Of a stretch of DNA of 64,000 nucleotides, positions 32,254-43,374 are shown piece by piece. The notes below the pieces were generated by a model that did no database searches, was not told the origin of the DNA, and saw only the letters and a program-made list of their open reading frames with translations. This DNA comes from Branchipolynoe longqiensis (taxonomy: Eukaryota > Annelida > Polychaeta > Phyllodocida > Polynoidae): assembly GCA_030323885.1 (NCBI GenBank), contig CM059194.1:29608363-29672362 (forward strand), given 5' to 3'. The position numbers were made by a program, and so were the translations under genes. Position 1 is the stretch's first letter. Each line of letters opens with the position of its first letter.

Positions 32254-33333
32254 GATTGATTGATTGATTGGTGGTTGCTTTACGCCGTGTCGGCAGCATA
32301 GGCCATATTCACGGCGAGAAATGTTTGTTTTTTGTTCAAACCATCGCTTTTACATGTAAAAGCAGACAATCAATTATGTGCCAATAGACACTAATTAAAT
32401 TAGAAAGCTCACAATCATATATCTGTGGTCAAGGGAAACAAATTCCCATAGAAAAAGAAAAGTTTCATTAATAATTAATAGAATCCATTTAGTAAACTAT
32501 ATAAGGTGGTACAGTCCAGCTGCCCTCAAAAAGGCTAAAATGTTTTCCTGTTTTACCTTAGTAAAAAGGTCATGCATACTGTCTGCAGTGTAGAACCGTT
32601 GGCGCAGGGCCAAAAAATCAACGCAACTTAGTAAAATGTGTTTGAGTGTCAGTGGGGACTGACACCCAATACATTCAGGGGGAGGTTCCCCCTTGAGCAG
32701 AAAAGCATGTGTAAGCCACGAGTGGCCAATACGGCAGCGGCTAAGGACCACTTGGTCCCGCCGACCTCCCGCATGAGTCTGTGGTGGCTTTCCCACAGAT
32801 GGTTCAATTTCTTTAAGTTTATTAATGTTTTCATCCCACTCATGTTGCCATTTGGATTTTATGTGGGTGGCTATTAGTGGTTTCAGATCAGAGTGAGGGA
32901 TCAGACACGGTTCAAGATCACAGTTCAGGGCCTTCTTCGCAGCCCGATCAGCTCGTTCGTTTCCTTGTATGCAGCATGGCCAGGCACCCAGCACAGGTGG
33001 ATATCATACCCATCTGTTGTCAGTTGGTTCATTTTATAAATGACCGTTGCTAGAATAGGGTGATTCGTTTTCAGTCCAGCAACAGCCAGGAGGCAAGAGA
33101 AGGAATCACTGTATATAACATAGTTAGTGTGGTTGGATACCTCGATACACTCCAAAGCGAGAGGAGTGCTCGGGCCTCTGCAGTGAAAATGTGGATGTGT
33201 CCCAGATTTCCTCAGTTCCGTGAGTCGGAGGATAACCGATGGCTTTTTCAACGACCACGGGGGATGTTCTGGGACTTTGGCATCCTCCAACACGTCCAAA
33301 TCCACGCCCAAGGCCTCCAAATGAGGTTTCATT
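32254..33333 (-). mobile_element. RNase-H LINE, 5' truncated copy
   Basis: On the minus strand this is the 3' kilobase of the same LINE as 39340-41607. It covers the RNase H region and the terminal (TCAA)n tail, seen as GATTGATTGATTG at its plus-strand left edge. The encoded C-terminal 150 residues are almost identical to the other copy (one or two changes), so both are young. Its 5' end at about 33333 joins Gypsy sequence. Confidence 0.8.
32497..33332 (-). pseudogene. LINE RNase H / C-terminal domain fragment
   Basis: Two overlapping frames: 33332-32925 carries NHTNYVIYSDSFSCLLAV and the WVPGHA motif. 32994-32497 carries QGNERADRAAKKAL and a C-terminal CIGC ... H ... C knuckle (GEPPPECIGCQSPLTLKHIL). 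The paralogue reads WVPGHAGIQGNERAD in one frame, so a small deletion breaks this copy. The 5' part of the RNase H (DGS motif) is deleted. Confidence 0.75.
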
Positions 33334-33356
33334 TAAAACTAACATGCACATATATA

Positions 33357-33596
33357 TGAAGAGTTCAGGCGCAAGACCACGTAAACACCAATCCAAAAAT
33401 GGAGATGAACATCGGAATCAAACCTACAAAAAGTTTATTCTTCAATATTCCTACTTTTCCGTTCATTGCTCCATAACTGTATAATCACATGAACAGTGGA
33501 ATTAGTAAGTATTACACTTATTCTCAGGGAAAATCCTGTTAATTATACCACATTTTTGGATTGTTGTTTATGTGGTTTTGCGCCTGAACTCTTCAT
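33357..33596. mobile_element. MITE family B, copy 1
   Basis: Inverted ends AAGAGTTCAGGCGCAAGACC and its complement TTTTGCGCCTGAACTCTT extend about 40 bases. Flanks TATATG and CATATG suggest a 6-bp duplication with one change. A second copy is at 55815-56121. Noncoding. Confidence 0.75.
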
Positions 33597-33699
33597 ATGT
33601 TCATGTGTGATTACAGTTCGCAGCTGACTAACTTAGCAGTCTAGCCTGTCTGCCGGCCTAATCACCCGACCTGACCTAGTTAGATTAGCTGTGTTGTTT

Positions 33700-34071
33700 A
33701 CATTTGTGTGCGTTGTCGGTACACTTTGTGCCTGCTCGACTGGCTCGGGCTGTAGACTTCCGGAGCTCTTATAACTTGTACCCTGTTCCTATACAACATG
33801 TTGCCCGACTCATTTAAAATTTGGTATTCCCTTCCCGTAATTCCTGTTCGACCCAAAATCACCCTTTTCTTCCATTCCCCTGATGGGTTTTGTACTTGAC
33901 ACTATCGACAGTTTTCAATGGCTTGTGTACTTTGCCACACTTTTTGTCGTGAAAGCTTTTCTGACTTTGTTGGTGCTTCGGTGTTTGTGCCCTTTTTGGA
34001 TTTTGTGTTTCGGGTATTAAATTATCTTCCGACATAGGCAACCTTCCCCTTAGCCTTCTGCTCATGAGCAA
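33700..34071 (-). pseudogene. Gypsy pol C-terminal tail, decayed
   Basis: It matches 16160-16300 (Gypsy fragment 1), for example ACTCATTTAAAAT and TTCCATTCCCC. It reads as the tail after integrase (MSRRLRGRLP is a common Gypsy tail motif), with frame breaks. Confidence 0.6.
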
Positions 34072-35036
34072 CTGAGCCAGAGATGCATTAAGCAGGGCAA
34101 GGGAGTGTTCCTATAGTTAAGCAATGCTAGCTGAAAATCTGTTTTCATGTCTAGACATTTTTTTAGCTCGTTTTTTATTGTTTGCACAAATCTTTCGATT
34201 TGGCCGTTGCTTCGGGGATACTGGGGACTCGAGTATGTGGCTGTAAACCCATAGTGTTTTGCAAATTCTTTGTACTCATGGCTCTTAAACTGCGGACCGT
34301 TGTCCGAAATAATGTGGCTCGGAATACCAAGCCTAGCGAAGTTATCCTTCATGGCCTCTATTACCATGGCAGATGCCGTATCCTTCAACAAAGTTACCTC
34401 TGGGTATTTAGTGTAGTAATCTACGGTTATTATGTAATTATCGTGTTTTATTTCAAATAAATCCACACCTATCTTCTCATAGGGTTGACATGCTATGAGG
34501 TGATTTATCAATGGTTCGTTATGCAAATTCTTTCGGTTATTTTGGCATATGCCACACCGACTGACTTTTTCCTCAATTTGTTTATTGATGTCAGGCCAGA
34601 ACATGCAGTCATGTGCTAACTGCTTGGACTTAGTGATATCCAAGTGTATCTTGTGCAATGCTTCAATCATTTCACCATGGAGCTTTGGAGGTACCAGAAC
34701 ACGATTGCCCTTCATTACCAAGTTATTTTCTACAGTTAGTTTGTCTTTCTGCGGAATGTATTGCCGTAGACATGGCGGTGTTTGTATATGTGTAGTGTCC
34801 CAACCGTTTTTGATATGTGTTATTAACATGGACATGGATACAACATTTTCATACTCTTTGACAATTTTACTTAACAGACTGGACAATTGCATGTTCACTG
34901 CAGCGACGCTGAGTGTGTCATCAAATAGGTCAGCATGACCTAGATTAGCACTGTGTGCTCTGGACAACGTGTCTGCAAAGAACATTAGAGCATCCTTAAC
35001 ATGACACAGCTGTATGTTGTAATTCTGTAATCGCAT
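34062..35036 (-). pseudogene. Gypsy RNase H end and integrase
   Basis: 324 codons on the minus strand, continuing in frame after a TGA at 35037-35039 from the RT-RNase H segment. It has the RNase H end VKDALMFFADTLSRA and the integrase zinc finger HKIHLDITKSKQLAHDCMFW with CGICQ (HHCC). The integrase core has the catalytic DLFEI...VDYYTKYPEV, ISDNGPQF and the Glu in SNGQIERFVQ (DDE). Integrase inserts the cDNA into the host genome. The frame ends abnormally after LLNYRNTPL, so the C-terminus is displaced by a frameshift. Confidence 0.8.
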
Positions 35037-36017
35037 TCACATTCTTTGCATACATGCTGACAGCTTATGTATCGGCTTCTGCATTATCGCCACTAACGGT
35101 TTGCGGTCGGTTTGAATTTTAATTTCTTTGCCGAAGATATAGTCATGAAACCTCTGACAGCCAAAACATATTGCGAGCATTTCTTTTTCAATAGTGGCAT
35201 AGCCACACTGCGCTGAGTCAAGCGCACGAGATGCGAGTGCAATTGACTTGTTCTTCTGCATTATTACGGCACCTGTGCCTGACTGACAAGCATCTACCTG
35301 AATGACAATGGGTTTGTCTACATCATAATATGACAATACAGGAGCAGTTCTAAATTTCTCTTTGAGTTGGTCATACGCAACTTGCTGTTCGCTTTGCCAG
35401 TGCCACGTGACATCCTTAGCAAGGAGAGTGCGCTGTGGCTTAGCGATCTCGGACATGTTCGGTATGAACTTGTGCACATAGCCAACCATGCCCAGGAACC
35501 TCTGGATGCCTTGTTTGTCATGCGGCTCTGGCATGTCTACAATCGCTTGTATTCTGTCTGGATCTGGCTTCACGCCTTGTTGAGTAAGTTGATGGCCTAC
35601 ATACTTTACTGTAGTTTTGCATATCAAAGATTTTTAATCGTTTAACTTAAGATTTACCGACCTAGCTAGGTCCAGCACTGCTTTCAGTCTGTCGTTGTGT
35701 TCCTCCATGGTTGACCCATATACCAAAATATCATCCGTTACTATGCCTATACCAGGTAGATCACCCATGACACGGTGCATTTCGCGAATAAAAATGTCAC
35801 CGGCTGTTTTGATGCTAAAAGGCAGACGGGTGTACCTGTACCGGCCCCATGGAGTGTTAAACGTGCACAATAGTGAACTTTCATAGTCTAGTTCTATCTG
35901 CCAATACCCTGTCATATCGTCCAAAACTGATAAATACTGTGCATTCGCCGTTCTGCCGATAATTTCATCAATAGTTTTAGTAGGGAATGGCCCTCTTTTG
36001 ATAGCTTTGTTCAACAT
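35037..36017 (-). pseudogene. Gypsy reverse transcriptase-RNase H
   Basis: Two in-frame pieces: 36017-35634 with RT blocks FPTKTIDEIIG, SVLDDMTGYWQIELD, TRLPFSIKTAGDIF and TDDILVYG (YVDD-box position, here VTDD), then a TAA, then 35627-35037 with VKYVGHQLTQQGV, FLGMVGYVHKFIPN and RNase H blocks (VQVDACQSGTGAVI-like, YATIEKEMLAICFG, TDRKPLVAI). A further TGA closes it at 35037. The stops make it non-functional. Confidence 0.8.
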
Positions 36018-36053
36018 AGTCAGATCCAGACAAATCCTTATCTTATTAGGCTT

Positions 36054-36952
36054 TTATACGATTGTTATAGAATTTACCCTGTCAGTAGGTTCATCTTGTT
36101 CAATAATTACACCCATTTTTACCGTGCGGTCAAGCTCGTCATGCACTTTGTTTTGAATCGCATATGGGATCCTCCTCGGCGGGTCGACAACAGGTTGTAC
36201 AGATTTGTCAATATGAATGACAGCATTCGACTTTATCAGGCCTAAACCTTGAAAAACATCTTTATAATTGCTCACCAGATCATCGTCTTGCAAGCTGTGG
36301 ATGTTGTTCGGGGTGGAAATGTTTGTCAGCATGCCAGAGTTCACCTCGTCAACACACGCCAACAGGTTCAATACAACACAAGCCTGTTTGCCCAAGATGG
36401 GCTGGCAGTCCCGCACCACTTGGAATGTAAAGTTTCTGCCTCACCGTCAGGAGTGATCCGATGCCCCGAAAATGTCACAAGCGAGCACCTGGTGTTCGTC
36501 AGCTGCACCGATGCAACCCTGTCGAAGATGTTCCTCGGAAGAACGTTCGCCTCCGATCCTGTGTCAAGCTTGAACTTGACTGGATGACCGTTCACTTGGA
36601 CAGTCGCATACCAGAGTTTAACATCTCGTTCGGTGCTGCGCTCGATGGCACCGACAAACAGATCCGTCATCAACATATTGACTTCCGCCGGATCTGGGTC
36701 TTGTTCAGCGTTGTGAGGGTCAGGTTCGTCCACGGTCAACTCATTGACTCTGCCAAGTTTGCTCCGGCAAACCTTCCCAAAGTGCTTGACCTTCTTGCAG
36801 GCAACGCAAATCTTGCCCCTCGCCGGACAGACTCCATGGCAGTGTTTGTAACAGCTGTTTTGACATTGAATCTTGAATTCGCCTGTACCAGTGCTGTTCC
36901 CAGCCTTCCAAGATGGCGATTTCCAAGATGGTGGCCCAGACGGATGAACCAC
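36054..36952 (-). pseudogene. Gypsy Gag knuckle, protease and RT N-terminus
   Basis: 36952-36368 carries a CCHC-like knuckle (GKICVACKKVKHFGKVC) and the aspartic protease active site FKLDTGSEANVLP. 36419-36054, in another frame, carries the connector and RT fingers (VVDPPRRIPYAIQNKVHDEL, GVIIEQDEPTDRVNS). A frame break at about 36400 separates them and another lies at about 36050. Upstream Gag sequence is missing. Confidence 0.75.
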
Positions 36953-37093
36953 CGGTGCACCGGTACGCGCATTTGCATATCTATTCAGAAAATCAATTCA
37001 TTTCACACACACACACAAACAATCAATCTAACTAAAACTAAAAAGTAAAATTCACGAAATCAAGCAACCACTCACTGAAAAACGCAAATAAAT

Positions 37094-38378
37094 ATGGTAG
37101 AAGAAATTGAATGCAAGCTGTGGAGGGGCACACACTTTGCCCAGCTAAACTGCCAGAGTGCATCCAACAAAATCGACACAATAAAAATACACCAAAAAAG
37201 AGAAATTCTTGACATACTGACACTGTCAGAAACATGGTTCACTGACAACCACAAAAACAACACCCTTAACATAAATGGATATAGGCTAGTACGTAATGAT
37301 AGACAGCAAAATAACACACTAAACCAAACAAAAAAGGGTGGAGGTGTTGCCCTTTACTGCAAAGGCACCAAAATTCTTGATCCTGAAGTACTAAAAAGAG
37401 CAAACTTATCAAATGAACACATAGAACTACTATGGCGCCTAATAAAATATGAAAAGCAAGCAAATATAGCCATAGCAAGCCTCTACAGTCCTCCATCAGG
37501 GGAAATTGAACTCTTCATTGAAGCCCTAGAGAAGAGCATAAAACCATTAAAAAAAACTGACAAAGGCAGAAATGTTCATACTAGGAGACTTTACTGTAAA
37601 TTACAACAGCAATGATAAAAATAAACTAATGCTGCAAACCACAATCAAATCTTCGGCCTACAACAGCTCATCACTGAAAAAACAAGGCTAAGTTAAAAAT
37701 AGCACAACAATTGACCTAATACTAACCAACTCAAACCACGGCACTAAGGGGGGCACCAGAAGCTGGGGTACAAGTGATCATGAGCTAATATATGTAACAA
37801 GGAAAAAACTAAAAAGCACAAATCACTATGAATATAAGATGGGCAGGTCCCTAAAAAACTACTCAGAAGATGCATTAAAAAATCAACTGCACCAAAACAA
37901 AAACATCACACAAAACAGAGAGGATGTTAATATCTACTGGGGCAACATCATCACAGAAATAAGAAAATCAGCTGATGAGATGTGTCCCATTAAGAAAATA
38001 AAAATACAAAAAAAACAGGACCCCTGGGTAGAAAATGACCTGCTAACGCTCATCATAGCCAACAGTAAATTGGGTGATAAAGCAAAGCTCACAGAAACTA
38101 TAAAAGACAAACTGGCCTACCATATCGGCAGAAACAACTCTCCCAAAGCTGTGAGAACAGCAAAAAAGAAATACATAATAAAGCAGGACAAAGACTGGGG
38201 AAGCAATACAAACAAATTCTGGGAAAATGTAAACCTATTATTCCCCAAAAATAACAAAGAAGAGCACACAAACTTCCAAGATAACGAAGGGACAATGCTC
38301 ACATACAAAGATGCAGCAAACAAACTGAACACACACTTTGCCACAATAGGACAAAAGCTGTCAGAATTTTTTTTTTAA
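37094..38378 (+). pseudogene. LINE APE endonuclease and connector, frameshifted
   Basis: 37094-37615 carries the endonuclease start (FAQLNCQSASNKIDTIKIHQ, DILTLSETWFTDNH, GGGVALYCK). The later endonuclease motif SDHELIYVT lies in another frame at about 37767-37796. 37839-38378 carries the connector before RT (KKIKIQKKQDPWVENDL, KKYIIKQDKDWGSNTNKFWE). The endonuclease nicks target DNA for target-primed reverse transcription. Confidence 0.7.
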
Positions 38379-38402
38379 AGGTGGAAAATTTGATCAGGAA
38401 CT

Positions 38403-38830
38403 GTGCAGAACGAAATCCCCACCAAAACAAATATAATAGAAGTAACAAAATTAATAAATGACATAGACACAAATAAACCAAGTGGAATAGATGAAATCCT
38501 AACCAAAATACTGAAAGAGGCACTCCAAGCCATCCCGGCCGCTATAGTAGACCGATTCAACATCTCCTTTGAACAGTTGCGTTTTATCTCAGCCTGGAAA
38601 ATGGCAACCATCACCCCCATTCACAAAACTGGAGACAAACAAAACATGGGAAACCACAGGCCAATATCGATTCTTCAAACCCCAGGCAAGCTCATTGAAA
38701 AAGTGTTACATAGACACATAAATGAACACCTGGAAAAAGCGATATATAAAACGAATGACAAAGCAGCTTCAGGAAACTGCACTCCACATCAAAAACATTA
38801 GCTAACCTAAGAAATGACATACTGGCGTCA
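38403..38830 (+). pseudogene. LINE reverse transcriptase N-terminal part
   Basis: 132 codons with KPSGIDEILTKILKEA, AWKMATITPIHKTGDK and NHRPISILQTPGKLIEKVL, the usual N-terminal RT blocks of CR1/L2/Jockey-group LINEs. Truncated before the catalytic Asp blocks, where another element begins. Confidence 0.7.
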
Positions 38831-39339
38831 ATGAATAATATTGGTCCCAGCACACTTCCCTGAGGTATTCCTGAGGTGACATTCTTAAAGGAAGATTTTT
38901 TATTACCTATGACTACCCTTTGCTTTCTCTCAGACAGGAAGTCCTGTATCCATTCAGAAATTGATCCGGATATTCCCAGAGCTTTGATTTTGTTTAATAG
39001 TCTTTTGTGAGGCACACTATCAAAGGCTTTGGAGAAGTCCAGATAGATGGTGTCCCAATCCAGGCCATGATCCAGCCAGTCAGTCCACATTTCCATCACT
39101 TCTAGTAGTTGTGTCAGGCAAGATTTGCCTCCAGTGAATCCGCGTTGGTCTGAAGATATCAATCCTAGTTTATCCAAGTGTTCTACGACACGATCTCGGA
39201 TTATTCTTTCTAGCATTTTACAGCATAGGGAGGTTAAACTCACGGGTCTATAATTTGATGCCAGGCGTTTTGGTACCTTTTTATGCAGGGGTTTGACATC
39301 AGCATCTTTCCATTGTTTGGGTATTTTCCTTTCAAATAG
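38831..39339 (-). pseudogene. LINE 2 (CR1-like) RT, part 2
   Basis: The minus strand reads ERKIPKQWKDADVKPLHKK, NYRPVSLTSLCCKMLERII, IYLDFSKAFDSVPHKRLL and GIPQGSVLGPILF: RT blocks including the first catalytic Asp. It continues directly from part 1 at 41608-41940 once the intervening LINE is removed; the codons for LFER are the duplicated target. The YADD block is missing because the fragment ends at about 38831. Confidence 0.8.
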
Positions 39340-41607
39340 AAAAAAAATAAAATAAAAAAATAGAAGACCTTCATAAGAGATGCTTTCCTTAAGAAGGAGC
39401 ACGTTGTGGCTGTCTTTTTCGACCTCGAAAAAGCCTATGACACAACGTGGCAGCATGGCATCATGGAGGATCTTCATGCGATTGGCCTTCGTGGCCACTT
39501 GCCAATTTTCATCAGGAACTTTCTAGCCTTCAGGCATTTCCGCGTCCGTGTCAAGACTACCTATTCCCGCCTACACTCACAGGAACTAGGAGTACCTCAA
39601 GGCAGCATACTGGCCGTGACCCTTTTCGGGGTCAAGGTCAATGGTATTGCTGCTGCTGTAAAGCAGGGGGTCTCCTGTAGTCTTTTCGTGGACGACTTTG
39701 TTTTATATTACAGCGGTGCTAACATGAATGTCATAGAGAGACAGCTACAACCAAGCATAAATGGGATCCATCGATGGTCAGTTCTGAACGGTTTCAAATT
39801 TTCCAAGACCAAAACAGTCTGCATGCACTTCTGCCTGCTGCGTAGAATGCATGCGGAACCGGAGCTGACCCTGGATGGGGATCCCATTAAAGTCGTTGAG
39901 AAAACCAAATTTCTGGGCCTCATTCTCGACGCAAAACTGTCTTTTGTGCCACATATAAAGTACCTGAAAACAAGATGCCTGAAAGCGCTGGATATTCTGA
40001 GGGTGCTGTCCAGCTCAGAGTGGGGAGCGGACAGAGATGTTCTGCTCTCCGTGTACAGAACCTTGGTTCGTTCATGAGTGGATTACGGCAGCATAGTATA
40101 CGGTTCCGCAAGGAAATCATATATTGGGCTGCTAGACACGATCCACCACCAGGGACTTCGCCTGGCCCTTGGGGCCTTCCGCACCTCACCAGTCCAGAGC
40201 CTTTATGTCGAAGCCAATGAACCATCACTTAACAACAGGAGAATCAAACTGGCCATGCAATATGTAGTCAAGATAAAAACTAATGCATTGAATCCTGCAC
40301 ACAATTGTCTATTCGAGCAACATGATGAATCCAGGTATGAAGCCAGGCCAAATCACATCCGGCCACTGAGGCTCCGAATGAAACCTCATTTGGAGGTCTT
40401 GGGCGTGGATTTGGACGTGTTGGAGGATGCCAAAGTCCCAGAACATCCCCCGTGGTCGTTGAGAAAGCCATCGGTTATCCACCGACTCACGGAACTGAGG
40501 AAATCTGGGACACATCCACTTGAGTACCAAGGACTGCATGCAGAGATTCAAGGCCAGTTTGCAGACCACCTCTCCATATACACTGATGGTTCGAAAGACC
40601 AAAGCCGGGTAGCTGCTGCGGCAGTCTGCCGACGGAAAGATTTGGTGTACGTTTGCCTGATCAGAGCTCGATTTTCACTGCAGAGGCCCGAGCACTCCTT
40701 CTCGCTTTGGAGTGTATCGAGGTATCCAACCACACTAACTATGTTATATACAGTGATTCGTTCTCTTGCCTCCTGGCTGTTGCTGGACTGAAAACGAATC
40801 ACCCTATTCTAGCAAAGGTCATTTATAAAATGAACCAACTGACAACGGATGGGTATGATATCCACCTGTGCTGGGTGCCTGGCCATGCCGGCATACAAGG
40901 AAACGAACGAGCTGATCGGGCTGCGAAGAAGGCCCTGAACTGTGATCTTGAACCGTGTCTGATCCCTCACTCTGATCTGAAACCACTAATAGCCACCCAC
41001 ATAAAATCCAAATGGCAACATGAGTGGGATGAAAACATCAATAAACTTAAAGAAATTGAACCATCTGTGGGAAAGCCACCACAGACTCATGCGGGAGGTC
41101 GGCGGGACCAAGTGGTCCTTAGTCGCTGCTGTGTTGGCCACTCGTGGCTTACACATGCTTTTCTGCTCAAGGGGGAACCTCCCCCTGAATGTATTGGGTG
41201 TCAGTCCCCACTGACACTCAAACACATTTTACTAAGTTGCGTTGATTTTTTGGCCCTGCGCCAACGGTTCTACACTGCAGACAGTATGCATGACCTTTTT
41301 ACTAAGGTAAAACAGGAAAACATTTTAGCCTTTTTGAGGGCAGCTGGACTGTACCACCTTATATAGTTTACTAAATGGATTCTATCAATTATTAATGAAA
41401 CTTTTCTTTTTCTATGGGAATTTGTTTCCCTTGACCACAAATATATGATTGTGAGCTTTCTAATTTAATTAGTGTCAATTGGCACATAATTGATTGTCTG
41501 CTTTTACATGTAAAAGCGATGGTTTGAACAAAAAACAAACATTTCTCGCCGTGAATATGGCCTATGCTGCCGACACGGCGTAAAGCAACCACCAATCAAT
41601 CAATCAA
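39340..41607 (+). mobile_element. RNase-H LINE (I-group-like) inserted in LINE 2
   Basis: 5' truncated insertion bounded by a perfect 12-bp target duplication CCTTTCAAATAG (39328-39339 and 41608-41619) and ending in a (TCAA)n tail at about 41595-41607. It encodes the RT from the catalytic block on, and RNase H. RNase H in a non-LTR element and a short-repeat tail fit the I/Nimb/R1/LOA groups; the exact clade is not settled. The near-identical second copy is at 32254-33333. Confidence 0.85.
39406..41366 (+). pseudogene. RT-RNase H of RNase-H LINE
   Basis: 39406-40077: VFFDLEKAYDTTW (first Asp), LGVPQGSILAVTLFGV, CSLFVDDFVLYYSG (YADD box) and VVEKTKFLGLILD. An in-frame TGA (40075-40077) follows, then 40078-40791 continues (VDYGSIVYGSA, LSIYTDGSKDQSRVAAAAV with the first RNase H Asp). 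A frame change near 40650 leads to 40653-41366 with FTAEARALLLALE, VIYSDSFSCLLA and WVPGHAGIQGNERADRAAK. The C-terminal knuckle is CIGCQSPLTLKHILLSC. Only one stop and one frameshift, so the insertion is fairly young. Confidence 0.8.
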
Positions 41608-41940
41608 CCTTTCAAATAGGCTTTTACGGTATAGCGATGTCAAAACAGGTCCAAATTGCTCAGAACACTCTTTGATGATTTTTGCATGGATCCCATCTGG
41701 CCCAGGTGCCTTGGAGACATTTAGTTTTTCAATTAATTTTTCTACTTTACCGTCTGTTATATCAACGTCAGTGATGAATTCTGTGACTTCTGAATCTGGA
41801 GAGGGTGGGATATTATCCATATTTTCATTGGTAAACACACTGACGAAGAACTCATTGAGTAGTTCAGCTTTGCCTTCATCATCTACGATTAGTTTGTCAT
41901 CACTATTGGCTAGAGCTGGTATGCCATTGCCATTTTTTTA
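41608..41940 (-). pseudogene. LINE 2 (CR1-like) RT, part 1
   Basis: Minus-strand frame with VEKLIEKLNVSKAPGPDGIH, KECSEQFGPVL and SLYRKSLFER, the fingers region of a CR1-group RT. The sequence resumes at 39339 after the inserted LINE. Confidence 0.8.
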
Positions 41941-42029
41941 TTTATGTGAAGCATAACTCCATGTCTATGTCTATGTGGGGCCACAGGTGGGGGGACAGGA
42001 CTGTAGTATTTTTGGGGGGACATTAGTTG

Positions 42030-42240
42030 TTTAAGCAGGGGAAATTTCAGTCGCAGGCGATTGGTCTTCCTCATTCCACTGCTCCTTGCCCTCTCCTAAT
42101 AATGCCGAGCACCTGGCTAGGAAGCGACAAGTATAAATTTTCAAGTCATTGGTTTGACTCGACCAGGATTCGAACCCACGACCCCACGATCTACCACACG
42201 GGAGACGGACGCTCTAATTCATTTGGCCATCCGGTCTGGT
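42030..42240 (-). mobile_element. tRNA-derived SINE, variant 3' part
   Basis: The tRNA head (complement of GTTCGAACC and of the GATGGCC region) is at 42155-42236. After the GGCATTATTAGGA block (reverse, at 42095) the body differs from other copies: it passes into CATTCCACTGCTCCTTG. The same variant end occurs at 43380. Confidence 0.75.
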
Positions 42241-42479
42241 TATAATGAACTATTGTACGGGGTGTGTGGGTGAGTGCACGAAACATGCCACGTTCTCGAC
42301 AAAATTAGCCTCCTAACTTAAAGCTGCATAGGCGGTGAAACGACGCAAACACCTGGCGGAGTTGGAGAAGATCAAGCGTGATCTTGAAGAAGAGGTGAGG
42401 GGACTGACCACGAGGCACACGTCGCGCAAGCTGAAGGATGGATCGGCGGACAGGACGACTCACTCAAAGTCATAGGTGT

Positions 42480-43010
42480 CAGCAGTAACAGATTCTCTTA
42501 AATTGCATTTGTATTCCCTTCAGTGTGATGACAAATGTTTAATAAGTTCACCAGTATCTAAGTTAGATATGTAGAATCAAATCTAGATAGTTGTCTTGGT
42601 TTTGAAAATTTGATATTTTTCATCGAACTATGCAACTTTAACTGCCAGTGCTTCCTTTACCCACGTTGGAGTTTCTTCCCACTCACGAGTTAAAACCTCC
42701 CACCCACCCTAGCTTCTGGGTTGAGCTCTCACAATGACACTCTTTGAACTATGATACGATGCCCACACACATTAATCTTGATCATAGTTGACTCTTAAAT
42801 GTTAATCTGTTCCAAGTAAGTTATGTAAAGTCACTACTCGTCCAGTGCTGACTCCTGTGTTTTCCTGTTGGATCGACACAGCTGCGATGTGGAGAATTTC
42901 TTATTAAATTAAAGCTGCATAATTGGATCTTTTTGTTAGTTCCTCCCATATTTTATTTCTAAATAAATATATTAGGTCGATCGTAATGATCTACTTTACT
43001 TTCGCTTGAA
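42480..43010. repeat. AT-rich MITE family E relics
   Basis: Two end fragments: CATCGAACTATGCAACTTTAA (right-type end) at 42629-42650 and TTAAAGCTGCATAATTGGATC (left-type end) at about 42909. They match the inverted ends of the copy at 63049-63557. Noncoding. Confidence 0.55.
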
Positions 43011-43374
43011 TAAATTTTAGTTTAAAAGAGCGGTAACATAGGCAACACAACTTTGCTTATTCGCAACAATCATGATTAATTTTTGTATTAGGCCTATAAA
43101 TATATAATTGGAACTACCTATTTTGGGGAGTTATTTAGGGTTCAATCAAGGTCGGGAGTATCTGTGCCCAAGCTGTAAATATTAGGATCACCCTGATAGC
43201 TGATAGCGTGACATATCGTAAGTGATAGCTAACCAAGTGGATGAAACTTTCTCTATTCAATAGAACTGAAACCTGCTTATGATCACAAATTATACGGGTT
43301 ATAACTTCTGGTTGTTTGTGTGTATGTATGTGTATGTGTGCTTAGTTGATTAAACAAGGGACATTTTAATCATG

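Larger units (their letters stand above)
31314..36985 (-). mobile_element. Gypsy LTR retrotransposon, broken and hosting three insertions
   Basis: Minus strand. The 3' LTR is short (31314-31434, TG...CA in plus orientation) and adjoins a polypurine tract (complement of 31435-31446). Upstream of it lie the pol tail, integrase, RNase H, RT, protease and a Gag zinc knuckle, ending at about 36985 with the 5' LTR and most of Gag missing. Inserted into the 3' part are MITE A (31572-32132), a truncated LINE (32254-33333) and MITE B (33357-33596). Removing them restores collinearity with the related fragment at 15533-16310. Several in-frame stops and frameshifts show it is dead. Confidence 0.8.
36986..38830 (+). 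mobile_element. LINE 1 fragment (CR1/L2-like), plus strand
   Basis: 5' truncated LINE with an apurinic endonuclease and the start of RT. It joins the Gypsy remnant on the left and a reverse-oriented LINE on the right at about 38830. Strongly A-rich coding strand. Broken by frameshifts. Confidence 0.7.
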
